Assembly (NCBI GenBank): GCA_050299855.1
Contig: JBNKWQ010000043.1
Span: forward strand, 186,001-250,000
Length of the DNA: 64,000 nt
Source: Hahella sp050299855
GTDB lineage: Bacteria > Pseudomonadota > Gammaproteobacteria > Pseudomonadales > Oleiphilaceae
Direction of reading: 5' to 3'
Part shown: one piece after another, positions 26,343 through 34,900 of the stretch
Layout of the letters: each line of letters begins with the position of its first letter
How positions within the stretch are numbered: position 1 is the stretch's first letter
Notes under the pieces: generated by a model
Told to the model about the DNA's origin: nothing
What the model saw: the letters and a program-made list of their open reading frames with translations, nothing else
Databases searched by the model: none
Position numbers and translations under genes: made by a program

Positions 26343-27461
26343 TTACAACGTACCTACACCATGGAGAAACCAATTGCTCTTTCGATATTCTTCTTGACTG
26401 GCTACTGAATGAAACAAACCCTCACAAAGATCATGAGAAACATCGATCAGTGATTTTAGAGACATTAATGTGCTTAGCTGACTTTTTGTAAGGTTTTCTT
26501 TCAAACGCTTGATATCATTTTTATCAGTATCTTTTATGAAATTAAAATATTTACCCAAGAGCCCCGATATCACGTCACATATTTGAATAGCTTTTACGTC
26601 CTGCGACCTTGCAAATTTATAGTTTGAAAAAGGCTTTCCATTGTCAGTTAGCGGAAATTCAGCAAACAGCTTTTGAATACATGGCTCTTCATCAAAGATA
26701 TGATTAGCGTTTTTGAATAAGTATACCGTTCTCAGATAAAATACAAAAAAATCCCCTATCAATTCATCCTTATGGAACCCCGTGATAAGAGGTAACTCAG
26801 CAGTATCCAAACTATTTTCAAACAACTTTTTAAGTAAGAATGCTCTTTCTTTACTTAAAATGGAGTTGTTGCTATCTAAGAATTTCATAATCCAGAGTAT
26901 AAACTCTTCAAATCTACTCTTGTTTACATCAGGATATTCATAGCGCTTTAAACCTGATAAGAATTCTTCTTTATTTTGTTTTACCACTTCATACAAATCA
27001 CTTTTTACCAACATGTGGTTAAGTGCATAGAATGCATTTCTATCATCTTCCAAAATTGAATCAATAATATCTACTATCGACCAATAAAGAATATTTAAAT
27101 TAAAGTAGTGAATATAGAAATTATTCCTATATAGCCAGTCTAATATTTTGCCCAATTTCTCCGACTTCAACACATCCAGAAAGTCTCCTTTCGCCACATG
27201 TTTAAGCTTAAGATCTATTAAGTTACTTTGTAACTTAAGATCTGTAAAAAGAGGCGAAAAATCTACAGGACAGGTTGTACCTTTATGCATTACTCCAGCG
27301 AGTACAAAATTATTGTCCTGGGCAACATTTAGTCCTGTATCAGTTAGGTACAACTTCCTATTATTATTACTTTCATCATAGTAAAAAGTGTATACGTCAT
27401 CGACATTCCTAAGACCATGGAATTTTATGATGATATCTCTATGTATATTAATATCCATCAT
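26343..27461 (-). CDS. DUF3800-like protein
   Basis: This encodes 372 residues. FYYDESNN (26-33) near the N-terminus and ARSQDVKAIQICDVISG (284-300) near the C-terminus match the two conserved acidic segments of DUF3800 proteins, thought to have an RNase-H-like fold with Asp29, Glu30 and Asp296 as candidate metal ligands. The middle is helical and AT-rich in codon use. These proteins are frequent on mobile elements and next to structured RNAs, and no activity is established. The gene lies in reverse orientation between the two leader-bearing units. Confidence 0.7.
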   Translation of the reverse strand: MMDINIHRDIIIKFHGLRNVDDVYTFYYDESNNNRKLYLTDTGLNVAQDNNFVLAGVMHKGTTCPVDFSPLFTDLKLQSNLIDLKLKHVAKGDFLDVLKSEKLGKILDWLYRNNFYIHYFNLNILYWSIVDIIDSILEDDRNAFYALNHMLVKSDLYEVVKQNKEEFLSGLKRYEYPDVNKSRFEEFILWIMKFLDSNNSILSKERAFLLKKLFENSLDTAELPLITGFHKDELIGDFFVFYLRTVYLFKNANHIFDEEPCIQKLFAEFPLTDNGKPFSNYKFARSQDVKAIQICDVISGLLGKYFNFIKDTDKNDIKRLKENLTKSQLSTLMSLKSLIDVSHDLCEGLFHSVASQEEYRKSNWFLHGVGTL

Positions 27462-27741
27462 TCTGCTCTTGAATTATTCCTTTAGAAAGAACGGTGCATT
27501 AATACAACAAGTATGGGTCACTTGTAGTGTATGTCCAGTCTAATTATTCAAGTAGCCAGCTCTCGTCCTATGCATTTATCTGTTCCTCCAGAATAGATTG
27601 ATGCCGTAGCCAACCTTTTTGCGTAGCTATGCTTTTTCACTTCCCACTTTGCGACACGTTATACCTCCTTTTGCTTCGTGTCCCGTGCAGCTCCATCCGT
27701 GCCTTGTCACGCGAACACTAACCCGCAGGCGGGCACCGTCA
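27462..27741. other. gap before leader copy B
   Basis: This divergent region holds the start of the DUF3800 gene and the upstream part of leader B. CCCGC and GCGGG form a short inverted repeat at about 27722-27733. Nothing else was identified. Confidence 0.3.
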
Positions 27742-27880
27742 AATCATTTTTCCCCGTAATCTCGTCTAAGGCCGCTAACGCAGCCCAGACTCGCTAACGG
27801 ACACCCCAGAAAATGATTGGACTGATGCCCTAATCACCTGACGGGTTGGTCGCTGTTAACAAGGCCGGAATGAACCGGAC
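27742..27880 (+). promoter_or_regulatory. structured 5' leader, copy B (DUF3768 unit)
   Basis: AATCATTTT (27742-27750) pairs with AAAATGATT (27810-27818) across 59 bases, with TCCCC and CCCCAG at the same positions as in copy A. The second hairpin, GCCGG with CCGG, begins at about 27863, followed by AAAAAGGAG and the ATG at 27907. The 3' stem strand is 89 bases from the ATG, compared with 86 in copy A. Loop bases differ, while the stems and several blocks are retained. Confidence 0.65.
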
Positions 27881-27906
27881 TTGAAACAGCAAAAAGGAGA
27901 CATTCA

Positions 27907-28122
27907 ATGTCTAATCAAAGTAAATCATCATCAAAACCAACTCATTCCCTACGCAAAAAGGTTGGCTACGGCAAGAATACAGAATTCGAGACTATCGGCG
28001 TTGCTTGGGAACGCGAAGATGGCGGCTTGTATATCAAGTTGTACGGCACACAATTCATCGATAGCGGTTTCTACGCCTTTCCATACGCAGATCAACAAAC
28101 AGGAAACGAGGGCGGCCAATAG
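27907..28122 (+). CDS. small protein upstream of DUF3768
   Basis: This encodes 71 residues. KVGYGKNTEFETIGVAWERE followed by GGLYIKLYG resembles the short proteins found with DUF3768 and antirestriction genes on alphaproteobacterial plasmids. It is predicted to be all-beta, with unknown function. The start has AAAAAGGAG upstream. It is the first gene after leader B, with the DUF3768 gene 38 bp behind. Confidence 0.6.
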   Translation: MSNQSKSSSKPTHSLRKKVGYGKNTEFETIGVAWEREDGGLYIKLYGTQFIDSGFYAFPYADQQTGNEGGQ

Positions 28123-28159
28123 GCCCCCTCTACCCTCCATGGAAGGAAAGGAAAAAGTA

Positions 28160-28513
28160 ATGTCATATGATGAAAAAACCACTGCAAAAATCGCGGCGCT
28201 GAATGATCAGTTTCGTGAAAGCCCCTTCATGCCTGACAAAGGTCGATTTTTCTGTACACGCGGTATCATGGGTATCCCTGACAAGGCAAGGATTGAAGTG
28301 ATCAAGCAACTTGTCAGCTTCAACGACTTTACCGAAGACAATGACCCGTACGGCTGGCACGATTTCGGCTGCATCGAGATCGAAGGCACGGAAAAAATCT
28401 TCTGGAAAATTGATATCTTCGAAGATCACACCCTGATCTATGGGGCAGAGGCACCGTACGATCCCGAAAAAAGCTACCGTGTCCTTACACTGATGCTCGC
28501 CAGTGAATATTGA
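28160..28513 (+). CDS. DUF3768 protein
   Basis: This encodes 117 residues from the ATG at 28160, preceded by GGAAAGGAAA. The family signature is clear: IAALNDQFR near the start, then DFTEDNDPYGWHDFG, IFWKIDIFED and the terminal YRVLTLMLASEY. DUF3768 proteins are common on Rhizobiales and other alphaproteobacterial plasmids, and their role is unknown. The length is typical. It is probably co-transcribed with the small gene before it, under leader B. Confidence 0.88.
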   Translation: MSYDEKTTAKIAALNDQFRESPFMPDKGRFFCTRGIMGIPDKARIEVIKQLVSFNDFTEDNDPYGWHDFGCIEIEGTEKIFWKIDIFEDHTLIYGAEAPYDPEKSYRVLTLMLASEY

Positions 28514-28528
28514 TCAATACCAATAGAG

Positions 28529-28554
28529 GCCGTGCCCCAAAAACTGGGGACGGC
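28529..28554 (+). terminator. strong hairpin after DUF3768
   Basis: GCCGT pairs with ACGGC and CCCCA with TGGGG around AAAAC, with one bulged G. It starts 15 bases after the stop. The flanking AATACCAATAGAG matches the flank of the terminator at 26269, and both hairpins end GGACGGCTT or GGGACGGCTT. It lacks a good T-run. Confidence 0.55.
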
Positions 28555-28559
28555 TTCAC

Positions 28560-29379
28560 TCTGTGCTTAAAGGATAAGGGACGGTACTTGAGGGGAAAAT
28601 CGTATTGCCCCCGAACGGTTTTCAAGCTTCGACTCCGATGTCGTCGGCGGAAAACCGTCCGGCCCGTAGCCCACCCGATATGGCCTTGACGCCTTCGCGT
28701 CCGTCCATCCGCCTGCCTGACATTGGCAGGCGGGGTGCAAACCGTGGTCACCGGAGTGATGTATTAACCATGGAGGAGGCGGAAAAGATGGGCAGAAGGT
28801 TGGTCAAAGATCATCATGATGATCCCGCACTTTGGGTGGAGAGCTGCTGACCGGCCAGCAGTCGGAGGAGCCAGCGCCTTAGTAGAAGCTATATAGCCCA
28901 GCTTTTAGTTAATCCTCATTTTAAATTACCGCAAGATGTGTGCGTGTAGTACAAAATCGAAGATTTTTCCCACACACACGGATCTTGGCAAGGGAGATGT
29001 GCTAACGCTCTCCCGTTGCATCCCTCTCGGGCGCTCTAGGCTTCAGTGCGGGATTACCCCTTCCTCAGACAAGAGCTATAGAGGCTTCTTACCGGTATCG
29101 ATCCGAATGAAGCCATAGAACGTTTGGCCGTTCAATCACCACACAGGGAGGCCTACCAAGCTGCCACTAAGCCAATTCGGTATGACGAGCTAACTACCTG
29201 ACAACAAATTAAAAGTGAGATATTCACGGATTCCGATTAAGAGGTTGAAAAAACACTTTACATGAAACCAACGGTGTTTCATCTATAGTTAGTTAGGGAT
29301 GCCTGCTTTAAAAGCAGAACTTGGAGCACACAAAAACCTATTTAGGTGAAAGGCACGGAAACAACACGGGGGTTGCCTT
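28560..29379. other. 820-bp stretch without a convincing gene but rich in hairpins
   Basis: The stretch contains ACGGTTTTC (28615-28623) paired with GAAAACCGT (28650-28658), and CCGCCTGCC paired with GGCAGGCGG near 28709-28733. CAAGAT (28932-28937) pairs with ATCTTG (28982-28987) around an inner GTGTGCGTG/CACACACAC stem. GGGAGA (28992-28997) pairs with TCTCCC (29009-29014). A 26-codon frame at 28770-28850 (MEEAEKMGRRLVKDHHDDPA) is probably a remnant. The layout suggests leaders whose genes were lost, or non-coding RNAs. Confidence 0.45.
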
Positions 29380-31815
29380 ATGATCAAAAAAATCAAATCG
29401 ATTGGTAACCTAGCCGTATTCAAGGATTTTAAGTGGGACAAGGAAGTACACGACACAAATGGCAATGCGTTGGGATTCCAAGCTATCAATATAATCTACG
29501 GCAGAAATTATTCCGGAAAAACTACTCTCTCTCGAATATTGCGAGCATTGGAAACTGGCACGCTTTCTGACAAGTTTGAGGGGCCATCTTTTACTGTGGC
29601 CTTTTCAGATGGAGCAGATATAACCGAAAAAAATCTTAAAAGCCATGGCGAAAAAATTCGTGTATTCAACGAAGATTTCGTTAAGGATAACCTGCGCTTT
29701 ATTACTAATCCGGAGGACAGCATTGAACCATTTGCTATTCTTGGTGATGACAATAATAAAATTGAGAAAGAAATTGAGACTCTCGAAACTGAGCTTGGCT
29801 CAAATGAAGAAGGCTCCCGCACAGGTCTATACTCCGATAGGATTAATGCACAGCTAAACTACTCCAGCCTAGAGACCGAACATAAAACACTCACCAATAA
29901 TTTGGATAAACAGCTAGCCGATAAGGCCACTGACAGAAAAATTGGTATCAAATACAAGCCAGAACGTTTTGGCGACCAGAATTACAATATCCAAAAGTTA
30001 AAATCTGATATTGAAACAGTTCAAAAAGAAACCTATCAACCTCCTACTGACGACCAGCTTGAGCCATTTGAAACATTAATTTTAGAGAAACCCCTGCCAT
30101 CAATACCCCCCTTTACTATACCTGGCCTTAATGCTCCAGGATTAACGGATAAGACCGAACTGCTCGTAACAAAGCCGATAAATGTCTCTAACAAAATCGA
30201 ATTACTGTTAAGAGACCACGCCCTAAACCAATGGGTTAAGGATGGCTTAAAACATCATAAAGAGAATCACAAAAAATGTGCTTTCTGCGACAACCCAATC
30301 ACAGTGGAACGATGGGAAGCACTGGCAAAGCATTTTGATGAAGAATCCAAAAAGCTTGAAAATGATATAGATGAATTAATAGAACAAATTGCAAAAGAAA
30401 AGCAAATCGTAACATCTGCATTGGCCATCGATAAGAATCATTTCTATTCAAAATTTCATGAAAGTATCGACGAGCTTGATAGAAACCTAGAAAGTGCCGT
30501 TCAAAAATACAATCGATCCATGGAAAGACTTACTAGTCAACTAATGGATAGAAAAAAAGATCTTCTAAACCCTCACACTTTTCAGCGCCCTGATGATGCA
30601 ACTACCGATTTGAATACCACATGGAACGCTTATGTAGAGATTAAAAATAATTCCGACGCGTATTCCTCCTCATTAAATTCCGAGCAAGTCGAAGCAAAAA
30701 AAAGCTTGCGGTTAAAAAATGTGTCTGACTACATCCAGGAAATTAGATATAAGGAACAGGTGTCATCTATCGAGGAAAGTAAAAAAAAGGAAGATGAAGC
30801 AAAGAGAGAGAAACATCGAATTATACAAATAATAAGGGATAAAGAAGAATTAATCGCAGCAAAGAAGCGTGAACTAAATGATGAAGAAAAAGGTGCAAGG
30901 CGTGTCAATGAATACCTGAATAACTTCTTTGGACATCAATTTCTATCTCTTGAAGCTATTAAAGATGAAAAAATTGGAGAGGAATCAAAACGTATTCGTT
31001 TCGAGGTAATTCGAGATGGAAAGAAAGCCTATCACTTAAGTGAGGGTGAGCGTAGCCTACTTGCTTTTTGCTACTTCCTTGCGAAGCTACATGATATAGA
31101 TACAAAGGGATCAGAACCGATTATCTGGATTGACGACCCAATATCTTCACTCGATGGGAATCACATATTTTTTGTTTACAGCTTATTAAATACAGAAATC
31201 GTTTCAAGTGGAACTTTCAAACAATTATTTATATCTACACACAATCTCAATTTTTTAAAATACTTAAAGCGACTAAGTGGAAAGTACGTTGATCCGGATG
31301 GAAATAAAAAGGATTACCATAAAGGTTATTTTGTTGTAATCCGTAACGACAAAATATCAACAATTTCAGCAATGCCGAAATATTTGAAAGAGTATGTCAC
31401 TGAATTCAACTACTTATTTCACCAAATTTATAAATGCTCTGTAATAGATGTAGTTGACGATACTAACTACATGACTTTCTATAATTTTGCGAATAATGCT
31501 AGAAAATTCTTTGAAATTTACCTCTATTACAAATATCCAGACCAAGGGATGTCAGAGTCCACATTGACCCTGTTTTTTGGTAATGAAAAGATCCCGGCAA
31601 TTCTAACGGATAGAATAAATAACGAGTATTCTCATTTATCAGGAATATTTGAGCGCGGGTCAACGCCAGTCGAAGTTCCAGAAATGCAAAAATCTGCAAA
31701 ACAGATTATAGAAAGATTGAAAGAAGACGAAGATCAATTCTCAGCTTTGCTTAAGAGTATCGGTGAGCCTTTAGGGGCAGAGCCCCAGACGACACCGGCA
31801 AGCGGTCAGAAATGA
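29380..31815 (+). CDS. RloC-like AAA/ABC ATPase with zinc hook and candidate anticodon nuclease domain
   Basis: This encodes 811 residues. Walker A is GRNYSGKTT (41-49). Long coiled-coil arms meet at a zinc-hook motif C300-A-F-C303. The ABC signature LSEGE (553-557) and Walker B IIWIDDPISSLD (581-592) complete the ATPase. Beyond it, residues about 660-760 contain R708-KFF-E712 and, after NNEYS, His752. This matches the Arg-x3-Glu and His triad of the PrrC/RloC anticodon nucleases, which cut a tRNA anticodon loop to stop phage growth. RloC proteins have this domain order. It is the first of three defence-type genes followed by ArdA. Nuclease activity is predicted, not shown. Confidence 0.75.
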   Translation: MIKKIKSIGNLAVFKDFKWDKEVHDTNGNALGFQAINIIYGRNYSGKTTLSRILRALETGTLSDKFEGPSFTVAFSDGADITEKNLKSHGEKIRVFNEDFVKDNLRFITNPEDSIEPFAILGDDNNKIEKEIETLETELGSNEEGSRTGLYSDRINAQLNYSSLETEHKTLTNNLDKQLADKATDRKIGIKYKPERFGDQNYNIQKLKSDIETVQKETYQPPTDDQLEPFETLILEKPLPSIPPFTIPGLNAPGLTDKTELLVTKPINVSNKIELLLRDHALNQWVKDGLKHHKENHKKCAFCDNPITVERWEALAKHFDEESKKLENDIDELIEQIAKEKQIVTSALAIDKNHFYSKFHESIDELDRNLESAVQKYNRSMERLTSQLMDRKKDLLNPHTFQRPDDATTDLNTTWNAYVEIKNNSDAYSSSLNSEQVEAKKSLRLKNVSDYIQEIRYKEQVSSIEESKKKEDEAKREKHRIIQIIRDKEELIAAKKRELNDEEKGARRVNEYLNNFFGHQFLSLEAIKDEKIGEESKRIRFEVIRDGKKAYHLSEGERSLLAFCYFLAKLHDIDTKGSEPIIWIDDPISSLDGNHIFFVYSLLNTEIVSSGTFKQLFISTHNLNFLKYLKRLSGKYVDPDGNKKDYHKGYFVVIRNDKISTISAMPKYLKEYVTEFNYLFHQIYKCSVIDVVDDTNYMTFYNFANNARKFFEIYLYYKYPDQGMSESTLTLFFGNEKIPAILTDRINNEYSHLSGIFERGSTPVEVPEMQKSAKQIIERLKEDEDQFSALLKSIGEPLGAEPQTTPASGQK

Positions 31816-31889
31816 GCTGGTGACTAAAGTTCAAATATTGCCTCAGTCTCTTAAGTCTGTCTTCTTGAATTTTGCGAAAGGAAACTTAA

Positions 31890-32558
31890 ATGAAATTCGC
31901 CATCGTTGAAGGTACAAAAACAGAAGCAAAGCCTCAGTTAAGAGGTGTTTGTAGTTTCTGTGGTTCGGAAATGATAGCGAGGTGCGGGCGACACAAAATT
32001 TGGCACTGGGCTCATAAAAGTAGAGCTGACTGTGATCCTTGGTGGGAGTCAGAGGGAGAATGGCATAGAAACTGGAAAAACCATTTCCCTACAGATTGGC
32101 AGGAAGTAATACATATCAATGGGGCTACAGGCGAGAAGCATATTGCGGATGTGAAGAACCCATATGGTCTAGTAATTGAGTTTCAAAACTCAAATATTAA
32201 ACCGGAGGAAAAAGAGTCAAGAGAAAACTTCTATGGCGATATGATTTGGGTTGTAAATGGTAATCGTGGAGACCTAACAGAAGCGTACTTTAACATGGGT
32301 TTGAGCGGGCCAATTCAAAAAAATCCATTAGCTTATCAAATTAGCTGGTTAGGTCGCGGTAAGTTTTTGGACAATTGGGCTGAATCACGAGCAAAGGTCT
32401 ATTTGGATTTTGGTAAAAATGTTGTTTGGCGTCTTGTGTTTTATGATGGAAAGAAGAAGGTAGGAGCTGTCGGTCCCCTTCCCAAAGAAGCATTTATTGA
32501 GGACTGCCTAAAAGGCAAAGATATTAGCGTAGGCTATCTACCAGAAGATAAAGAATAA
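31890..32558 (+). CDS. CoiA-like nuclease-fold protein
   Basis: This encodes 222 residues. An N-terminal zinc-binding region (C21-SF-C24, CG at 32-33, then HWAH at 39-42) precedes a PD-(D/E)xK-type core: ESEGEWHRNWK, then HIADV with Asp87, then VIEFQNS with Glu97 and Gln99 in place of the usual Lys. CoiA proteins act in natural competence in Firmicutes. Homologues elsewhere are often on mobile elements without a known role. It follows the RloC-like gene by 74 bp in the same direction and may belong to the same defence cluster. The C-terminal 90 residues are not assigned. Confidence 0.75.
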   Translation: MKFAIVEGTKTEAKPQLRGVCSFCGSEMIARCGRHKIWHWAHKSRADCDPWWESEGEWHRNWKNHFPTDWQEVIHINGATGEKHIADVKNPYGLVIEFQNSNIKPEEKESRENFYGDMIWVVNGNRGDLTEAYFNMGLSGPIQKNPLAYQISWLGRGKFLDNWAESRAKVYLDFGKNVVWRLVFYDGKKKVGAVGPLPKEAFIEDCLKGKDISVGYLPEDKE

Positions 32559-32636
32559 GGACAGCCAGTTAATGACTAACTATTAATCGTCGGAGCTTTA
32601 TCAAGCCAAGCTCATCATCAGAAGGATTTCCCCATT

Positions 32637-33302
32637 TTGGACACCGAGGAACTACAAGACCCTTTAAAACCACTGGGTCAAATTTGTCAGCCTGATGTTA
32701 GGCAACAGAACTTTGCCGGTGGATTGGAAAATCGGCATGCGGCTCTGTCAAAACTTAACCTACTTGACACAGTGCCACTTGACGTGCGGCAGCTTTTCGA
32801 GACGGCCAAAAACGTCTGTCTATATACTTGGTTTGTCTACCGGTTCCATCAAGTGGCGGAGATGACAGCATACTCATCTTTGGAAAGGGCACTACGAATC
32901 CGGTTCTATCAGGAAAACCCTGCGAGAAAAAACAGTAAAAAACCTGCCATGCTGGGTGAACTAATTAAATATGCCCTAGACCAAAAATGGCTTAAGAGTG
33001 AGGGCTTTTCCCATCTCAAGGCCATTGCCAGAGGTCACGCGGAAGCCAAAAAGATTAGGGAGCTGACTAATAAAAGCCCTGAATTTATTGAACACGGCTC
33101 AGCAGTTTTGGAAGAGCCTACTGAAGAGGAGATCCAGGAGGTGTTAAAAAGCATGAGTGTCGATGGCATACTTGATGCCAGTCGAGACCTTCGGAACGAT
33201 CTTGCTCATGGTTCCTCTACCCTGCACCCAAATAGCTTTGCCACTCTTCAAGTTGTTGCTGAAACCATCAACCAGATTTACCCGAAAAGCGTCTCAAAAT
33301 AA
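32637..33302 (+). CDS. HEPN-domain-like protein
   Basis: This encodes 221 residues from a TTG with GAAGGA ten bases upstream. The protein is nearly all helical. R186-NDLA-H191 within DLRNDLAHGSS is the Rx4H motif of HEPN RNases, flanked by helices as in that superfamily (SLERALRIRFYQENP earlier and a long C-terminal helix). HEPN proteins cut RNA in toxin-antitoxin, abortive infection and CRISPR-associated systems. It closes the run RloC-like / CoiA-like / HEPN, all rightward with short gaps. No antitoxin-like partner is encoded beside it. Confidence 0.6.
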   Translation: MDTEELQDPLKPLGQICQPDVRQQNFAGGLENRHAALSKLNLLDTVPLDVRQLFETAKNVCLYTWFVYRFHQVAEMTAYSSLERALRIRFYQENPARKNSKKPAMLGELIKYALDQKWLKSEGFSHLKAIARGHAEAKKIRELTNKSPEFIEHGSAVLEEPTEEEIQEVLKSMSVDGILDASRDLRNDLAHGSSTLHPNSFATLQVVAETINQIYPKSVSK

Positions 33303-33676
33303 TCAGACTTAAAGGGGAAATGATTTTCCCCTGTTCCAAACACAAGTGTTTTTCAGCACCCCATTCTAACGGGGGATCTCCCCCGTAACGCCCCCCCAAA
33401 TATTGAAGCTTCGCAGTTGGCGAAGAGTGATCTTTTTTTGTCTCCCCCCGCAGAGGCCGGGGGAGCGTAACCGGCGCAAGATAAAACTCAAGCACTCGTA
33501 CTCACCCGTTCCCGCCGATAAAGCCAGGCGCGCATGCGGACTTGCGTGCGTTTGCTTGAGTTTTCCCTTTAGGCGCCGATTGGCTCGGTCTTTCGCGTTG
33601 CTCCTTCCCTCACTGACACAGGGGTTTTCAACCCCTGCGGGGGGAATGTGAATTTTAAGATCAAGGAGCAAAGACA
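33303..33676. other. 374-bp gene-free region holding the ArdA leader
   Basis: The region contains the structured leader described separately. It also has a CCCCCGCAGAGGCCGGGGG hairpin near 33456-33474 and short GC-rich inverted repeats. No open frame is accepted. Confidence 0.45.
33483..33637 (+). promoter_or_regulatory. structured 5' leader C (ArdA gene)
   Basis: AAAACTCAAGCA (33483-33494) pairs perfectly with TGCTTGAGTTTT (33553-33564) across 58 bases. A second hairpin, CAGGGGTT with AACCCCTG, begins at about 33619. AAGGAG and the ATG at 33677 follow. The sequence is unrelated to leaders A and B, but the layout is the same: a long-range stem with a 58-59 base interior, a second hairpin, then the Shine-Dalgarno. 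Confidence 0.6.
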
Positions 33677-34189
33677 ATGAGTGAACCAAGAATTTATGTG
33701 GCATGTTTGGCAGCATATAACAGCGGCATTCTTCACGGTATCTGGATTGAAGCCAGCGACGATTTAGAGGATATCAAAGAGCAGGTTCGAACCATGCTGA
33801 GCCAAAGCCCGATAGAAGACGCAGAGGAATGGGCGATACATGACTATGAAGGGTTTGAAGGCTATCGCTTAAGCGAGTATGAAGGCCTCGATAGTGCCCA
33901 GAAAATCGCCTGTTTCATCGCAGAGCATGAAGAGATTGGCGGTGCTTTACTCTCTCACTTTTGTGGTGATCTGGAAGAAGCCCGCAAAGCAATTGAAGAA
34001 AATTATTGCGGTCGCTACACATCAGTTGCGGATTATGCGCAGGAGCTAACCGAAGAGAGCACGGAAATCCCTCAAAACCTGTCTTTCTATATCGACTATG
34101 AGCGCATGGGACGCGACATGGAGATGAGCGGAGACATCTACACAGTAGAGACCGCCCACGACGAAGTACATATCTTTTGGAACCATTAA
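33677..34189 (+). CDS. ardA: antirestriction protein ArdA
   Basis: This encodes 170 residues, strongly acidic, as expected for a DNA mimic. The opening PRIYVACLAAYNSGILHGIW and the segment EWAIHDYEGFEGYRLSEYEG are hallmark ArdA sequences. The C-terminal YIDYERMGRDMEMSGDIYTV also fits. ArdA binds type I restriction-modification enzymes in place of DNA and protects incoming plasmid DNA. The length matches the family. It has its own long structured leader and is followed 18 bp later by RadC. Confidence 0.95.
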   Translation: MSEPRIYVACLAAYNSGILHGIWIEASDDLEDIKEQVRTMLSQSPIEDAEEWAIHDYEGFEGYRLSEYEGLDSAQKIACFIAEHEEIGGALLSHFCGDLEEARKAIEENYCGRYTSVADYAQELTEESTEIPQNLSFYIDYERMGRDMEMSGDIYTVETAHDEVHIFWNH

Positions 34190-34207
34190 GGAAGAGGGGG
34201 CAAAATC

Positions 34208-34693
34208 ATGTATTTCACTCAGCTTGATTTGTTTACCTCTTCGTTTTCACTGGTCGAGCCACGGAACATTGTGGCTGAGGCACTAAACATCCTGTCGCGG
34301 CAAATTAAAAGCGGTAAATCCGTTATGAATTCACCTGAGGTGGTGAAGGACTATTGCCGCCTCAAACTGGCGACCCGTGAGCATGAAGTCTTCGGAGTTT
34401 TGTTTCTGGACAATCAACACCGCGTGATAGAGTTCAAGGAGTTGTTCAGGGGCACCATTAATTCTTGTAGCATTCCCGTGCGGGAAGTGGCAAAGGAAGC
34501 GTTGTCAGTCAATGCAGCGGCAGTGATTTTTACCCATAACCACCCCTCCGGGGTATGTGAGCCCAGTATTGCGGATATAGACATTACACGCGAACTACAA
34601 AAGGCTCTCACCGTATTTGATGTGCGGGTGCTCGATCATATCATTGTGTCAGTAGAAGGCACTGTGAGCCTGGCTGAACGCGGGCAAATATAG
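34208..34693 (+). CDS. radC: RadC-like JAB/MPN-domain protein
   Basis: This encodes 161 residues. The JAMM metal site is complete: Glu60 in TREHEVFGVLFLD, His110 and His112 in THNHPSG, Ser120 and Asp123 in SIADID. The protein is short and lacks the N-terminal helix-hairpin-helix part of chromosomal RadC, as is usual for plasmid and island copies. Its cellular role is unsettled. It is co-directional with ardA and probably in the same transcript, ending before a strong hairpin. Confidence 0.93.
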   Translation: MYFTQLDLFTSSFSLVEPRNIVAEALNILSRQIKSGKSVMNSPEVVKDYCRLKLATREHEVFGVLFLDNQHRVIEFKELFRGTINSCSIPVREVAKEALSVNAAAVIFTHNHPSGVCEPSIADIDITRELQKALTVFDVRVLDHIIVSVEGTVSLAERGQI

Positions 34694-34704
34694 AATTCTT
34701 AGTG

Positions 34705-34734
34705 ATGCTGCGCGCGGGAAATCTCGCGCAGCAT
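34705..34734 (+). terminator. hairpin after radC
   Basis: ATGCTGCGCG and CGCGCAGCAT are perfect 10-bp arms around a 10-base loop, 12 bases after the radC stop. It is GC-rich with only TT after the stem, so termination strength is uncertain. Confidence 0.6.
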
Positions 34735-34852
34735 TTCTGCGGCGAATAATGACGCTGCACCTAAAGCCGTGCGGCGCTCTCGCCTACCGCCACAATACCC
34801 AAAAATCATGATAGTACTGTGGCGGCCAGTCCAGTGTTTACAATCCCGGACT

Positions 34853-34894
34853 GATACAAAAAAGCCGGCTCTTAATGACCGGCTTTTTTGTATC
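34853..34894. terminator. strong bidirectional intrinsic terminator
   Basis: Two perfect 16-bp arms (34853-34868 and 34879-34894) with core AAAAAAGCCGG / CCGGCTTTTTT flank a 10-base loop. T-runs occur on both strands. It separates the ardA-radC transcript from the convergent effector/immunity operon. Confidence 0.9.
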
Positions 34895-34900
34895 TGGATG

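Noticed and set aside
28605..28850. 81-codon frame after DUF3768
   Set aside because: Most of it lies over hairpins; only the last 26 codons look protein-like, so it was treated as a possible remnant.
32637..33302. HEPN/MNT toxin-antitoxin module
   Set aside because: No nucleotidyltransferase-type antitoxin gene is next to the HEPN protein, so only a HEPN call is made.
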